Of a stretch of DNA of 64,000 bases, positions 44,687 through 57,125 are shown piece after piece. Under the pieces are notes generated by a model. It was given only the letters and a program-made list of their open reading frames with translations. It was not told where the DNA came from and did not search any database. This stretch comes from Saccharum officinarum (taxonomy: Eukaryota > Streptophyta > Magnoliopsida > Poales > Poaceae): NCBI GenBank assembly GCA_020631735.1, contig CM036191.1, positions 39,415,335-39,479,334 of the forward strand. The letters are read 5' to 3'. The translations under genes and the position numbers were made by a program. The stretch's first letter is position 1, and each line of letters begins with the position of its first letter.

Positions 44687-47050
44687 TAATGAGAGCGGGG
44701 ATCCCGATCTTCCGTCAAGTACAGGTAACTATCGTTGTGGCGGAGATTGACACACCAATCCGGCTTCAGATCGAAAGATCGAACCCTGCAATCTTAGCAC
44801 CACAACTCCTCTAGTTATCAACCAAGACATGGATCCGATTGACTTCACCAAGAAGGCTAATCCTTGCTTGTGCAACGAAAAACATAAGCCAGAACAAGAA
44901 AGAAAGAAACCAAATTTCAAATGATTGATTAATCTCACGAAGTTGGGGTCCCACAAACCGATGAACGGTGAAACTGTTTTTGACAAACTAATCTAAGCAA
45001 AACCCAAAACCTAATGATGGCAGTGGCGTAAGATTATAAAGGTCTTACGGTCGTCGCCTACCCTGGACGCGCCCCCTAATGGGCCCAAACACGATACACG
45101 GTCCAACGGACCAAAAGACGGTGTCGCAGCACCCTAGCAGATTCTGGACGCTGAATTATTTCAACGATTCCCGTTGATTCTGAAGGGTTTTTGATATGAG
45201 ACCACCTGGATTGGCTTCCATATCAAATTAGCTTTCCAACCATATGTGGATCTTTGAAAACAGAGTCCGAATGCGTCCTGGGTGATCAGTTTAAGGCAGA
45301 CTGGTCCTGGAGGCCGAGGCAGACTCGAAATCATGTTGGACCGGGCCTCCGGTTTCTGTTGGACGTCCTTGTGGTCATCATCGCCTCCACCTCTTCCTAT
45401 AAGTCCCTCTTGGCACTCTCCAATGTTCCTAATTAATATAACATCTTTAGGTAGCAATTTATTCTCCAAAGTATGAAAATGATCACTTAAGACCGAGCTC
45501 ACCTCTAAATTAAGTTGTCGTCGACGGTGGAGCAGCACCCTGACAGATTCTGGATGTCCACTTATTTCTACGATTCCTGTGGACTCCGATTGAATTTTTA
45601 GGTGGGACTAGGGCCATTCGAAGCTCCATGAAATTATCTTTCCATCCATATAAAGAACGCACCAAATGGACACTGTATGCGACCTGGACATCGTTTTTAG
45701 TATGTGCTGCTCCTGGACTCCGAGACGGGCTTGAACTTTAGTTGCTTTGGGCCTCCACCTCGGAGACTCGAACCGAATTAGCCTCGGGCCTCCTTTTTGA
45801 CTTGGACACCCTTGCTGGCCTCCTAACTCTCCATACCATGCGCCAAACATGGTCATATGCATGGGTGGATCCCGATCTTTCGTCAGGTACAGGTAACTTT
45901 CGTTGTGGCAGAGAATGACACACCGATCTGGCTTCAGATCAAAAAATCGAACCTTGCGATCTTGGCACCACAACTCCTCTGGTTATCAACCAAGACATGG
46001 ATCTAGTTGACCTTGCCAAGAAGGCTAATCCTTGCCTGCGCAACGAAGAACACAAGCAAGAACAAGAAAAAAAGCAACCAAATTACAGATGATTGATTAA
46101 TCTCACGAAGTTGGGGTCTCACAAACCGATGAACGATGAAACTGTTCTTGACAGATTAATCTAAGCAAAACCCAAAACCTAATAACATCAGTGGCATAAG
46201 ATTATAAAGGTCTTAGGGTCGTCGTCTACCCTGAACGCGCCCCCTAATGGGCCCAAACACGATACACGGTCCAACGGACCAAAAGACGGTGTTGCAGGAC
46301 CCTGGCAGATTCTGGATGCTGAATTATTCCGATGATTTCCATTGGTTTTGAAGGGCTTTTGACATGACACCACTTGTATTGGCTTCCTTATCAAATTAAC
46401 TTTCCAACCATATGTGGATCGTCGAAAACTGAGTCCAGATATGTCCTGGGTGACCAGTTTAAGGCAGATTAGTCCTGGAGGCCGAGGCAGACTCGAAATC
46501 ATGTTGGACCAGGCCTCCGATTTCTGTTGGACGTCCTTGCTGGTCATCATCACCTCCACCTCTTCCTCTAAGTCCCTCATGACACTCTCCAATGTTCCTA
46601 ATTAATATAACATCTTTAGGTAGCAATCTATTCTCAAAAGTATGAAAAGGATCACTTAAGAACGAGCTCACCTCTAAATTAAGTTGTCGCTGACGGTGGA
46701 GCAGCACCCTGACAGATTCTAGATGTCCACTTGTTTCTATGATTCCTGTTGACTCTGATCGAATTTTAAGGTGGGACTGGTGCCATTGGAAGTTCCATGA
46801 AATTATCTTTCCATCCATATAAAGAACGCCCAAAACGAAGACAGTATGCGACCTAGGCATCATTTTTAGTACGTGCTGCTCCTAGACTTCGAGACGGGCT
46901 CGAACTTTAGTTGCTTTGGGCCTCCACCTCAGAGACTCGAACCAAATTAGCCTCGAGCCTCCTTCTTGACTTGGACACCCTTGCTGGCCTCCTAACCCTC
47001 CATACCATGTGCCAAACATGGTCATATGCATCAGTGTCATGTCCTCATCA
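44687..47050 (-). repeat. Gy2 5' LTR in two tandem copies
   Basis: Copy A is 44687-45867 and copy B is 45868-47050; each matches 41095-42290. At the junction copy A lacks its outer end (GTGTCATGTCCTCATCA) and copy B lacks its inner end (TAATGAGAGC); they meet at GCATGGGTGGATCCCG. Outer and inner termini of the pair are complete. Confidence 0.85.
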
Positions 47051-47055
47051 TCTAT
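47051..47055. repeat. target-site duplication TCTAT (right of Gy2)
   Basis: Pairs with CCTAT at 41090-41094. Confidence 0.75.
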
Positions 47056-49222
47056 GGCAATAGTCATAGTGATACCTCACCTCTCTCTTGGGTGGTGGTT
47101 GGTTCACTCTCTTGTGGGTATGATTCACTCTTGGTGGATTTTGATCTCTAGGAAGGGGATCCTTAGAGATGTTTGGCAGAGTGACAAGTGGGTTCCTGAG
47201 ATGGTTAGGTTTTGGAATCCACACTTGTTTTTGGGGTGGAGCTTTTGGAGGTTCTTCAAACACTCCATTTTTAACAGTGGACTCAGTGGGCTTAGGTGGT
47301 GTGATTTTGATCAATTTGGGAGTGGTGGAAGGTTTTTCACTTCGGGTCAAACCACTACACTCACCAACCTTGCCATAGAGATTTTCACCCTTCCTACTTG
47401 AAGCAAAGCCTACTCTCGGTCCAGCAGTCCCCCTCCTAAGCTAGTTAACCATCATGCCCAACTACGGCTCCCTACAAGACACCCAGCTCAAGATGGTCCA
47501 AAGGTATGTGTTTTCCTCCTCGGATCTCATCTTGTCGTGCCTATAGGACTCAAGCTCCAACTCTAGACTCTCACAAAGTGCACACCTAGCAACAACTGTG
47601 CTATCTAAACTGGCCTTCTCAAGAGCAGAGATCTTGGCATTCTTCTCTGCCAGCTCAGATTGCAAGCCCGAGCAGGACTTCCATGCACCCAACAAAATAG
47701 ACCTAGCCTTCAACTCATCATGCTCATCTAATAGAGTGCCACACTTGTTTTGCAAAGTAACAAGACTAGACATGTGAATAGCACAAGTATCACACTCTGT
47801 TTCCTCGGTCATAGTCATAGAAGAGCTAGCGAGCTCCAAATCCTTAAGCACTTGATCTAGCTTGTCCTTATACTCTTTTCTCTCATGAGCAGCACGCTTG
47901 AGCAATTTGTCCTGACTAAGCAAAGCATCGCTCAAAGCATCTACCTTAGCGGCGAGTTTGTCGGCAAAAGATAATACCTCAGGGGTGTAGTCATCATCGA
48001 TCGCCTCATCCTTGCCGGTCTCCTCGTCTCCAAGAGCCATGGTGTAGAGGCCACCATGGGAGGAGTCAGTGAAGAAGTAGAGACCGTTCAGTCTCTCCTC
48101 CACCTTCCTCTTGAGCTCGTCATCGCTTGAGGAGAGGGAATCTCGCTCATCACCGAAGTCATCGAGATCGCTGAGTGATGCAAAGAAGGCACGTTGCTGA
48201 GCCTTGGCCTTCTTCAAAAACCTCTTCTTGAGCGCCTCCTTGTCAAATCCTCCCTTGGACTTGTGCTTGTTCGATGAGTGCTCCTGCTTCTCTTTGTGCT
48301 TGCCGATGTCGTACTTGTTGGAGGGGTATTTGCTTTTCTTGGGGCAGTTGGCGACGAAATGGTCTGGGCCTCCGCAACCAAAGTATCCTTAGTTCGAGCC
48401 ACCACGCCGGCAATTCAAGCGATTGTTGTGATATCGTGAGAACCGGCTGATGACTAGAGCCAGCTCGTAGTCTCCAAGCACCTCCATGTGCTCCTCTGTG
48501 ATAGACAACAAGGAAAACAACACAAAGAGAGGTTGTGAATGGTTAGTGAAGGAACTTGAGCTACCGTTACCTGAGACCAACGCCATGGTAGGTGCAGAGG
48601 GGTTCTCGATCTTGGCTCTAGTGTTGATGTCGATCTCGGTAGACTTCAACTTTCTAAAGAGCTCCTCCACGGTGAGTGTCTCATAGTTGGGTGACTCAGT
48701 GATGGCAGTAACTTTCACCTCCCAAACCTTCTGATCAAGGGCATGTAACAATTTGATTGCCCTCTCATGATCATCATAAGGTAGTTGCGTTCGATTTGCT
48801 CTCATTTTGTTCACAATCGTCTGAAAACGAGAGAACAAAGCATCGACAGACTCTCCACTCATTTGGGCAAAGTTTTCATACTCACATCTATACATGTTGA
48901 AGAGTCTGGTTTTGATTTGGGTTGTACCCTTGTGGTAGCTAAGAAGATTACCCTAGATCTCTTGAGCCGTAGAGAGGTGAGAAACACGATCAAACTTAGT
49001 GGGAGAAAGACACGAGAAAATAGCATTACGAGCCCTGCTATTTGCGTTGTGTTGATCAATTTGCTCCTGACCAACACACGTAGCAAGAACCTCGTAATTG
49101 GGATCCTCACAAATCTCCTAGACACGCCAATCCAAACTCTGGAGATATGCAGACATGCGGATCTTCCAAAAAGTATAGTTTGTACCATCGAAGTACGGCG
49201 GCTTGTCGGAACCACGCTCCAT
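47056..49222 (-). pseudogene. gag: Co2 gag (copia type), stops, split by Gy2
   Basis: One frame from the ATG at 49222 (MERGSDKPPYFDGTNYTFWK), a copia Gag N-terminus, through the Gag domain (about 48895-48500) and a first zinc knuckle (CGGPDHFVANC, the first Cys as FGC, near 48380). A charged coiled coil (about 48000-47650) follows, then a Pro/Lys-rich linker to YHYDYCHR at 47056, where a second knuckle is cut by Gy2. In-frame stops lie near 49121, 48958, 48389, 47462 and 47433. The frame itself is kept. No pol domain occurs anywhere in Co2. The length and two knuckles resemble Sirevirus Gag. Confidence 0.85.
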
Positions 49223-49270
49223 GTCGCCTTCGCGAATCACAGACCAATTAAGGTAAAATGATCCTTAACC

Positions 49271-49283
49271 GACTCTGATACCA
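49271..49283 (-). other. Co2 primer-binding site
   Basis: Minus strand TGGTATCAGAGTC, two bases from the LTR end, initiator tRNA-Met type with one mismatch. Confidence 0.85.
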
Positions 49284-49285
49284 AT

Positions 49286-50720
49286 TGAAGGACCAGAACG
49301 GTGACCAAAGGGGGGGGGTGAATGGGAGCCTCAAATTTTTTTTGAAAACTTGGGCCACTGTCCCAAAATCAAACCCCTAAAGCCAAACACACGGGGGAGG
49401 AGAAATCCACAACCCAACTAGGTGGCTAGATGTCTATGGGGATGACCAAAAGACATAGCATGACCCTCGATAAATGACCAAGCAAAGCCCTCGATGAAAC
49501 ACCTCAAAGCCGAGAAGAGTGAACAGGGCCAGACTGTCTGATATCACAGCGCAGACTGTCCGTGGCAAGGGGGCCTGACTATCCGCCGGCCAAACTAAAA
49601 AAATAGAAGATGAGAAACAGTTCTGTCCAAGGCGATGCAGCAGCAGTGGACTGTCCGCGGTCAAGGCCTGGACTGTCCGTAGGCAAAATCTCAGAAAACA
49701 CACTATGGAAAATAGTTCTGGTCTGGACTGTTCACAACAGCGGTGGACTGTCCACGCCTTAGGGGTGGACTGTTCGCTCCTGTGCTGAAGCAAAATAGTA
49801 CAAGCACTGAAGTTGGCTATTCCTAACCGTGACTACCGGACTATCCGCGGTCAGGGACGCGGATTGTCCGCGGTCTACGGGACAAAGGTCCCAAAAATCG
49901 CCAAGAACACAAATTTGCCCGATTTGTGACCAAATCAAAACAAACTGCCACCAAAATTGAACCAAGGTATCGCAAGGTAGTAGGGAAGCTACTCCTAACA
50001 GATTATCGCTTAAAGATTTGTCAATCGATGGGAAATTTGGATCACGCAAAAAATGCCAGTTTTTCAACTCCAAAAAATGAATCGCCCCGATCTATGAACT
50101 CATGAGGTTTCAGATAAATTCCTTCAGTGGAAAGATTCAACTCATGTCCTAGTTCATTCTAAAACAATTGGTTTGACCCAAAATGCCCCACAACTCAAGA
50201 TTCGAGCAAGAAAATGAGAAGGGGTTGAGGGAGAAGAATAAGAACACGAAGAACATGAATGGGAATTGCACAAATGATTCAAACCTGGAATCCTGGAGGG
50301 AACGAGGAGGTTAGGGCCTCTATTCCCGCACAAATCTTATGTTCAATTATACGGATGAAGTGCCTAGTTCATCTGAGAGCCTTTGGAACTCTAGGGAGAG
50401 GGAGAGAGAGCCTAGAGATGAAGAAATGAAATGGCAAGAGGTGAGGGTGATTGGGGCAACCTCATCCTTATTTAACAAAGCTATTACACAGTTTCCAAAC
50501 CACCCCCGGATAAATAGAGCGAACCACCTAACCATAAGGTATTATGGTCCAACCTGTCTTCTGTCGATCGGACGGCCACACTTCCTGTACAGATTTGCTT
50601 TGCCTCGACGCAACCTCTGTGATTCCGCCACGTGCCGTCCCGTTCCTCCTCAAAACCTCCACCTAGGTTTTTAGACCCAAACCCGAAAACCGTCCACCGG
50701 TGGTTTTGCGGCCCAAATCA
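49286..50720 (-). repeat. Co2 5' LTR (right copy), homologous part
   Basis: Matches 38799-40207. It contains GGACTGTCCGCGG-like units at about 49520-49880. Homology with the left copy ends at GGCCCAAATCACC, after which the two flanks differ. Confidence 0.85.
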
Positions 50721-50784
50721 CCAAACCTGCTCGAGAGTAGCGTACTCCATACGCGTCCCCGCTGCACGACACGCACGACACGTG
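50721..50784. other. segment between Co2 LTR homology and Co3
   Basis: GC-rich; continues at 61313 once Co3 is removed (ACGACACGTG/TCACCGCC). It may be the remainder of the Co2 LTR whose left counterpart was lost. Confidence 0.4.
50780..50784. repeat. target-site duplication ACGTG (left of Co3)
   Basis: Identical to 61313-61317. Confidence 0.95.
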
Positions 50785-52727
50785 TGAAAGGTCTTGATGG
50801 CTAGAGGGGGGGTGAATAGCCTTTTAAAATTTTCTACAAGGACAAGCTAAACAAGTTTATCAATATAACAAATAGCGAGATGCGAGTTTTGCTTAGCCTA
50901 CGGGGTGTTTGCAAGCCACCTATCCAATTCACAATTCTAGTATTTGCACTCAACCGCACAAGTCAAACCGAGAAGGTAACTACAACTACAACTAGCAAGC
51001 TACACAAAGGAGCTACTAAAGCAAAGCAAACTAGCTAGCAAAGATAACTAAGAAAGTAATGCGGAGTTGAGTTAGGAGAGTTTCACCGAGGGGCGAAGTA
51101 TTGAGCCAACCAATATGATCAACAATGAATACCAAGATAACCGAACACCGGGATCAATCAATCACAATATGAAAGTGATGACACGAAGATTTATCCCGAG
51201 GTTCACGTGCTTACCGGCACGCTAGTCCCCGTTGTGTCCCTCTTCACCACATGGTTCGGTGGCTAATCGGTCTCACACCGAGCCTCTCAAAAGGCGCCAC
51301 AAGAACCTACCAAATGGAAAAAGGTTGCAATGACACGAGCAATTTACTAATGTTGCCTTTGGCGCTTCGCCGAGGTAGGCACAAAACCCCTCACAATCAC
51401 CGGAGGTGGCCAAGAACAATCACCAAGTCTTGCCAACGCCTCCAAGCTACTCCAAGACGTCTAGGTGGCGGCAACCACCAAGAGAAATAAGAATCCCGCA
51501 GCAAATCAACCACCAAGTGCCAACTAGATGCTATCTCACAATGCAAATACACTTGGATCACTCAATCTCACTTCGAATATGCAAAGAAGCAAGAGAGATG
51601 AGTGGGAGGGGAGTTGCTTAGCTCAAAGTGCTCACAAGTATGTCAAATGTTCGAGAGAGAGAGCCTTGAGCCGGCCAACGAGTATTTATAGACGTACCCC
51701 TTCGAATAGAGCCGTTAGAAACTTAAACAGCCGAAATCGTGCTGACCGGACGCGCTGGTCCAACTGACCGGACGCGCCGGTCGCACAACGGCTAACTCAT
51801 GAACTACTGACCGGACGTGCTGGTCCAACTGACCGGACGCGCTGGTCGCCTAACGGCTAACTGCGAAGCAACGACCGGACGCGCTGGTCCCGAGAATGAC
51901 CGGACGCGCTGGTCGCCTGAGCAGCGCTCAACGAAACAGTGACCGGACGCGCTAAAGCAAATGACCGGACGCGATAGTGTCAGCGTCCGGTTAGAGTCCA
52001 GTAAGCTCCCTGAACGACCGGACGCGTCCGATCATCAGTGACCGGACGTGCCTCGCGTCCGATCATCGAACTGAAAACGCGCAGACACTGAACACTGATC
52101 GGACGCGTCCGGTCATGTAAGGACCGCGTCCGGTTCAGCGTCCGGTCACCTCTGTGACCTCCGTTTGCCTCTGTTTCTTTTCCGGACTTCCGGCGTAGTG
52201 GAAAATAGTCGTTTCAACTTCTCGAAAACGCCTGAATCCCGCCTCGTAAGCTCGGCGGGAGGGAGAGAGGACCCCAAACCCTCTCTACCGCTTAAACTCC
52301 ACCGCCTTCACAAACGTGCTAACACCACCAAGTGATCTCGTCATGTGTGAGTGTGTTAGCATTTTCACAATCATTTTTCGAGGCGTTATTAGTTCTATCC
52401 AAATGCATATGATCATGAAATGCACACCTAGAGGCACTTAGGAGTTCAATAGCCACGTCATTCCCCTCTTTATAGTACGGCTATCTATCCTACAATGTAA
52501 CCACACCCACTAGGTGTCTTGGTTACTAAAACACAACCCTTAAGCATATACCTTTGTCTTGATCACATAGGGTTGCGTCCAAATCCAAGTGTGGCCATCA
52601 TGATCACCATGTCCATCTTGCCACCAACCTTGGAATGTACTAATCCTCATATGCTACATAGAACTTAGGCATAGGATTAGTACTTAGGCATTGTCACTAA
52701 TTACCAACACCAAACATAGGACTTTCA
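50785..52727 (-). repeat. Co3 3' LTR
   Basis: 1943 bp. Palindrome-rich region at about 51743-52150 with CTGACCGGACGCGCTGGTC and GACCGGACGCGTCCGATC units; TATA box on the minus strand at 51683-51690. This copy lacks the fold-back seen in the 5' LTR. Confidence 0.95.
51683..51690 (-). promoter_or_regulatory. TATA box of the Co3 3' LTR
   Basis: TATAAATA on the minus strand, immediately downstream of the palindromic array, as in Co1. The 5' LTR copy, which would drive the element, is at 60259-60266. Confidence 0.75.
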
Positions 52728-52740
52728 ATCTCCCCCTTAT
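52728..52740 (-). other. Co3 polypurine tract
   Basis: Minus strand ATAAGGGGGAGAT abuts the 3' LTR. Confidence 0.9.
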
Positions 52741-53893
52741 TGGTAATTGGTGACAAACCTTTCACAAAGATATTATGATAAAATTTTGATTGAACCCATG
52801 TCACATTGTCCAAGTATATTACCATGTGTAAGAGTTATGGACATGTGATCATGAATTCAAATTGATAGCAATGGCTCCCCCTACATGTATGCTATATGTT
52901 TGGATTTTGGAAGCATACATGTTAGATAGGAAAGATTAGGAGCATTGACTACCAATAGGTGCTAAGTGTTTAAGATTATAGACCTTTGAAGCGTGATACC
53001 ATCGGAGTAGCGATAAACACCATCTTAGCACCTTGTGTAGTTAGATACCACTTGAAAAAACACAAACATAACTAGAAACCTCATGAGATCAACATTATAA
53101 GCAAGGTTCTAGTGCCACTTTGAAAAACATGAAGCAAGAAAAATCTAACTACTTCCTATTCATGCTAGTACCTCAATATACCATTCAAATTATACTAGCA
53201 AGTCACCACACAAGCAATGTATCGGAGAAAAAAGAAATGCATAACTATGCATCATACATATGAAGTGCACATGGAAATGCAACATTCATGTTTAAGAGCT
53301 TGCTCCCCCTACTTGTGTGCTCAAATTTTTTTTGGTTGATCCCCTTCTTTTATCAAATGTCCCCTTTAGGTTTTCTTTGTGAACAACATTTTTCTCCCCC
53401 TTTGTATTTCTCCCCCTTTGAGTTCTATCTTTGTGAACAACATTTTCTCCTCCTTTTGTACCAATGACAACAAGGGACCAAGTCTAGAAGGATTATCATA
53501 TTGAATTATGGGGTGAGGATCAAGTTTGTGATTCAACCTAGATTGCTTGCATAAATAAAATGCTTCGGTTTGATCCAAGGGCAAGCTTCTTCACACCTCA
53601 CTAGAAGGGTTATCATGCATCATGTTGAAGCAAATATCTAGACAAGTTTTCTAGATTAAACACTTAGGATCACAAGCTACTTAAACAAGTTATATGCTAC
53701 CACTAGATCATACACGTCATGGAAACAATAGTGGCACCATATAAACTTCATATTCATTTGATTTTCATGAATGAGCCTAGAACATGTAAATTATGACTAG
53801 ATGCACTAAACAAGTCCTTAGCATAGAATGTATGACATGTCAACCAATTATACCTTGGGGCTCGAAGGAGAGGCATGTCATATATGGGGTGCA
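52741..53893 (-). other. Co3 3' leader with extra polypurine motifs
   Basis: No gene. AAAGGGGGAGAAA-type motifs occur on the minus strand twice at about 53392-53421 and as TAGGGGGAGCAAGC at about 53299-53313, mirroring Co1. No envelope-like ORF. Confidence 0.7.
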
Positions 53894-56800
53894 TCAACTC
53901 ATGTTGGAGAAGTCAAGTATGTTCAACTCATTCTTTAGCTTGTGAAATCTCTTCTCATCAAGTGGCTTGGTGAATAGATCGGCTAATTGATCTTCGGTGC
54001 CCACACTCTCAATAGAAATGTCACCCTTTTGTTGATGATCTCTAATAAAGTGATGGCGAACATCAATATGCTTTGTTCTTTGATGTTGAACCGGATTGTT
54101 GGTAAGCTTCACGGCACTTTCATTATCACATAGCAATGGCACATTCTTGAAGTTGATTCCAAAATCTTTCAATGTTGCCTTCATCCATAAGATTTGTGCA
54201 CAACAACTACCCGCGGTAATGTATTCGGCTTCGGAGGTAGATAGTGCAATACTATTTTGCTTCTTGGATGACCATGAGACAAGTGATCTTCCCAACAATT
54301 GACAAGTCCCAGAAGTGCTCTTTCTCTCCACTTTGTCACCAGCATAGTCGGAATCTGAATATCCAACTAGCTCAAAGCTTGCACCTTTGGGATACCATAA
54401 TCCAACATCTTGTGTATGCTTTAAGTACCTCAATATTCTCTTTGTTGCCTTCAAATGACTTTCTCTTGGTGAGGCTTGAAATCTTGCACACATGCATACA
54501 CTAAACATCACATCGGGCCTTGATGCCGTCACATAGAGTAGGCTACCAATCATTGATCTATATAGCTTTTGATCCACCATGTTGCCACTCTTGTCACTAT
54601 CCAAACTTCCACTAGTGCTCATTGTAGTAGTGATTCCTTTTGCATCTTCCATGCTAAACTTCTTTAGCATATCCTTTATGTATTTGGTTTGGCTTACAAA
54701 TGTTCCTTCCTTCATTTGTTTAATTTGAAGTCCAAGAAAGAAACTAAGTTCACCAATCATTGACATTTCAAATTCCTTTGCCATCATTTTCCCAAACTCA
54801 TCACAATAATCTTGATTGGTTGAACCGAATATGATATCATCAACATATATTTGCAACACAAACAAGTCTTTTCTAATCTTCTTGGTAAATAGAGTAGTAT
54901 CCACTTTGCCCATGACAAATCCTTTAGATAGCAAGAAGTCCCTCAATCTTTCATACCATGCTCTAGGTGCTTGCTTCAATCCATACAAAGCCTTCCTTAA
55001 CTTGTATACATGATTGAGTTTCTTATCATCTTCAAAACCGGGAGGTTGCTCCACATACACCTCCTCTTGGATGTACCCATTGAGAAATGCACTCTTCACA
55101 TCCATTTGATATAACTTGATATTGTGAGCACAAGCATAGGCAAGTAAGATCCTAATTGCTTCCAATCTTACAACCAGGGCATATGTTTCACCAAAGTCAA
55201 GACCCTCTACCTTGAGCTACTAGTCTTGCTTTGTTCCTTACTACTATCCCATCTTGATCTTGCTTGTTGCGAAAGACCCATCTTGTTCCAATGACATTGT
55301 GATCCTTAGGCCTCTCAACTAGTTCCCATACTTCATTTCTCTTGAAGTTGTTGAGCTCTTCATGCATTGCATTTACCCAATCCGGATCTCTCAATGCTCT
55401 ATCAATGTCCTTGGGTTCTTCCATTGACACAAAAGAAGAGTGAGCACAAAATGATGTCAATCTTGATCTAGTTTGAACTCCCCTTTGTATGTCACCAATG
55501 ATGGAATCCAATGGATGGTCTCTTGTAATGTTAGTTGGTTGAAGCACTTGGACTTGATTGCTTGGATGTTGATGTTGATCATGAGTTAGAGATGATGAAC
55601 TAGCCACTTGTTGATCTTGTTGCACTTGAGATGATGTACTAGCTTGATTTTGCATTAGAGAACCACTAGCTTGAGTGATTGGACTTTGGAGCACTTGATC
55701 TTTGTTGTCATCCACATCAATCACTTGCTTTGGCCTAATATCACCAATATCCATTTCTTTCATAGCATTTGTCAATTGAGTTCCTCTCACATCATTCAAG
55801 TTATCTTCCTCATCTTGAGAGCCATTTGTTTCATCAAACTCGACATCATGTACTTCTTCAAGTTGTCCACTAGCCAAATTCCAAACTCTATAAGCTTTGC
55901 TAGTAGTGGAGTAACCAAGTAGGAATCCTTCATCACATTTCTTCTCAAACTTGCTCAATCTAGTGCCCTTCTTCAAGATGTAGCATTTGCAACCAAATAC
56001 CCGAAAGTATGCAATGTTGGGTTTTCTTCCATTTAAGATCTCATATGGTGTCTTCTCTAGAAACTTGTGGCAATAGAGGCGGTTGCTATAGAAGCAAGCC
56101 GTGTTGATTGCTTTGGCCCAAAATGAATGACTCACATTATACTCATTCAACATTGATCTTGCCATGTCAATTAAGGTTCTATTCTTCCTCTCAACTAGGC
56201 CATTTGATTGAGGTGTATACTTGGCCGAGAATTGATGTTTGATTCCAAGCTCATCACATAGCTCATCAACTCTTGTGTTTCTAAACTCACTTCCATTGTC
56301 ACTTCTTACTTTCTTGATTGTGGTCTCAAACTCATTTTGCACTCTCTTGATGAACTTCTTGAATATGTCAAATACATCACTCTTGTCCATAAGAAAGAAT
56401 ACCCATGTGTATCTAGTGAAATCATCCACAATCACAAAGCCATACTTGTTGCCACCAATGCTTGTGTATGTAGTTGGCCCAAATAGATCCATGTGCAACA
56501 ACTCAAATGCCTTGGAAGTACTCATAATGCTCTTCAATGGATGAGTGTTGCCTACTTGCTTTCCAGCTTGACATGCACTACATAGCTTATCCTTCTCAAA
56601 TGTGACATCCTTCAAGCCTCTAACTAAGTCATGCTTCACTAACTTGTTCAATTGCTTCATGCCAACATGACCAAGTCTTCTATGCCATAACCAACCCATA
56701 CTTGATTTGGTGAGCAAGCATGTTGAAAGTTGAGTGTCACTAGCATTGAAGTCAACCAAGTATAGATTCTCAAATCTAAAGCCTTTGAAGATCAAGTTAG

Positions 56801-57113
56801 AGCCATCAACACTAACTATCTCCACATCATCAACACCAAATATGCACTTGAAACCTAGATCACATAATTGAGCAACCGACAACAAGTTGAAATTGAGCTT
56901 TTCAACTAGTAGCACATTGGAAATGCTATGATCATTTGAGATTGCAATTCTTCCAAGAGCCTTTACATCACCCTTGCTATTGTCACCAAATGTGATGCTA
57001 TCAATGCCACTATCATTTGATTTGAGAGAGTTGAACATTCTTGAATCACCGGTCATATGTTGAGAGCACCCACTATCAAGCACCCAATGCCTTCCTCCGG
57101 CCTTGTAATTTAC
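53894..57113 (-). pseudogene. pol: Co3 Pol, one frameshift (11-bp deletion)
   Basis: Protease (LDSGCSQHM) near 57080, integrase zinc region (HRRLGH, CSAC) and D,D,E core (HMDLFGP, RSDNGSEF, NGLVERKNR) between about 56700 and 56180, RT with YVDD at 54836-54847, RNase H from about 54370 (GYSDSDYAG) to the stop at 53894. The frame is open from 57113 to 55197, then breaks: compared with Co1, 11 bp are missing at about 55212-55218, just inside the RT. It is open again from 55165 to the end. No ATG precedes the protease active site, and a TAG immediately precedes the first codon, as in Co1. Confidence 0.93.
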
Positions 57114-57122
57114 CTACAAAAC
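57112..57122 (-). promoter_or_regulatory. splice-acceptor-like motif at the Co3 gag/pol boundary
   Basis: Minus strand GTTTTGTAG/GT lies between the gag stop (57126-57128) and pol (57113). The gag and pol frames are the same here, separated by TAA and TAG; in Co1 they differ by one base. Confidence 0.4.
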
Positions 57123-57125
57123 AAT

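Larger units (their letters stand above)
41095..47050 (-). mobile_element. Gy2: non-autonomous gypsy-like LTR element with tandem LTR
   Basis: Minus-strand element: 3' LTR at 41095-42290, polypurine tract 42291-42303, a gag-like ORF, a degenerate PBS 44672-44684, then a 5' LTR that is present twice in tandem (44687-45867 and 45868-47050). There is no protease, RT, RNase H or integrase. It would need another element's enzymes. It splits the Co2 gag in its zinc knuckle, which proves that it is younger than Co2. Confidence 0.85.
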
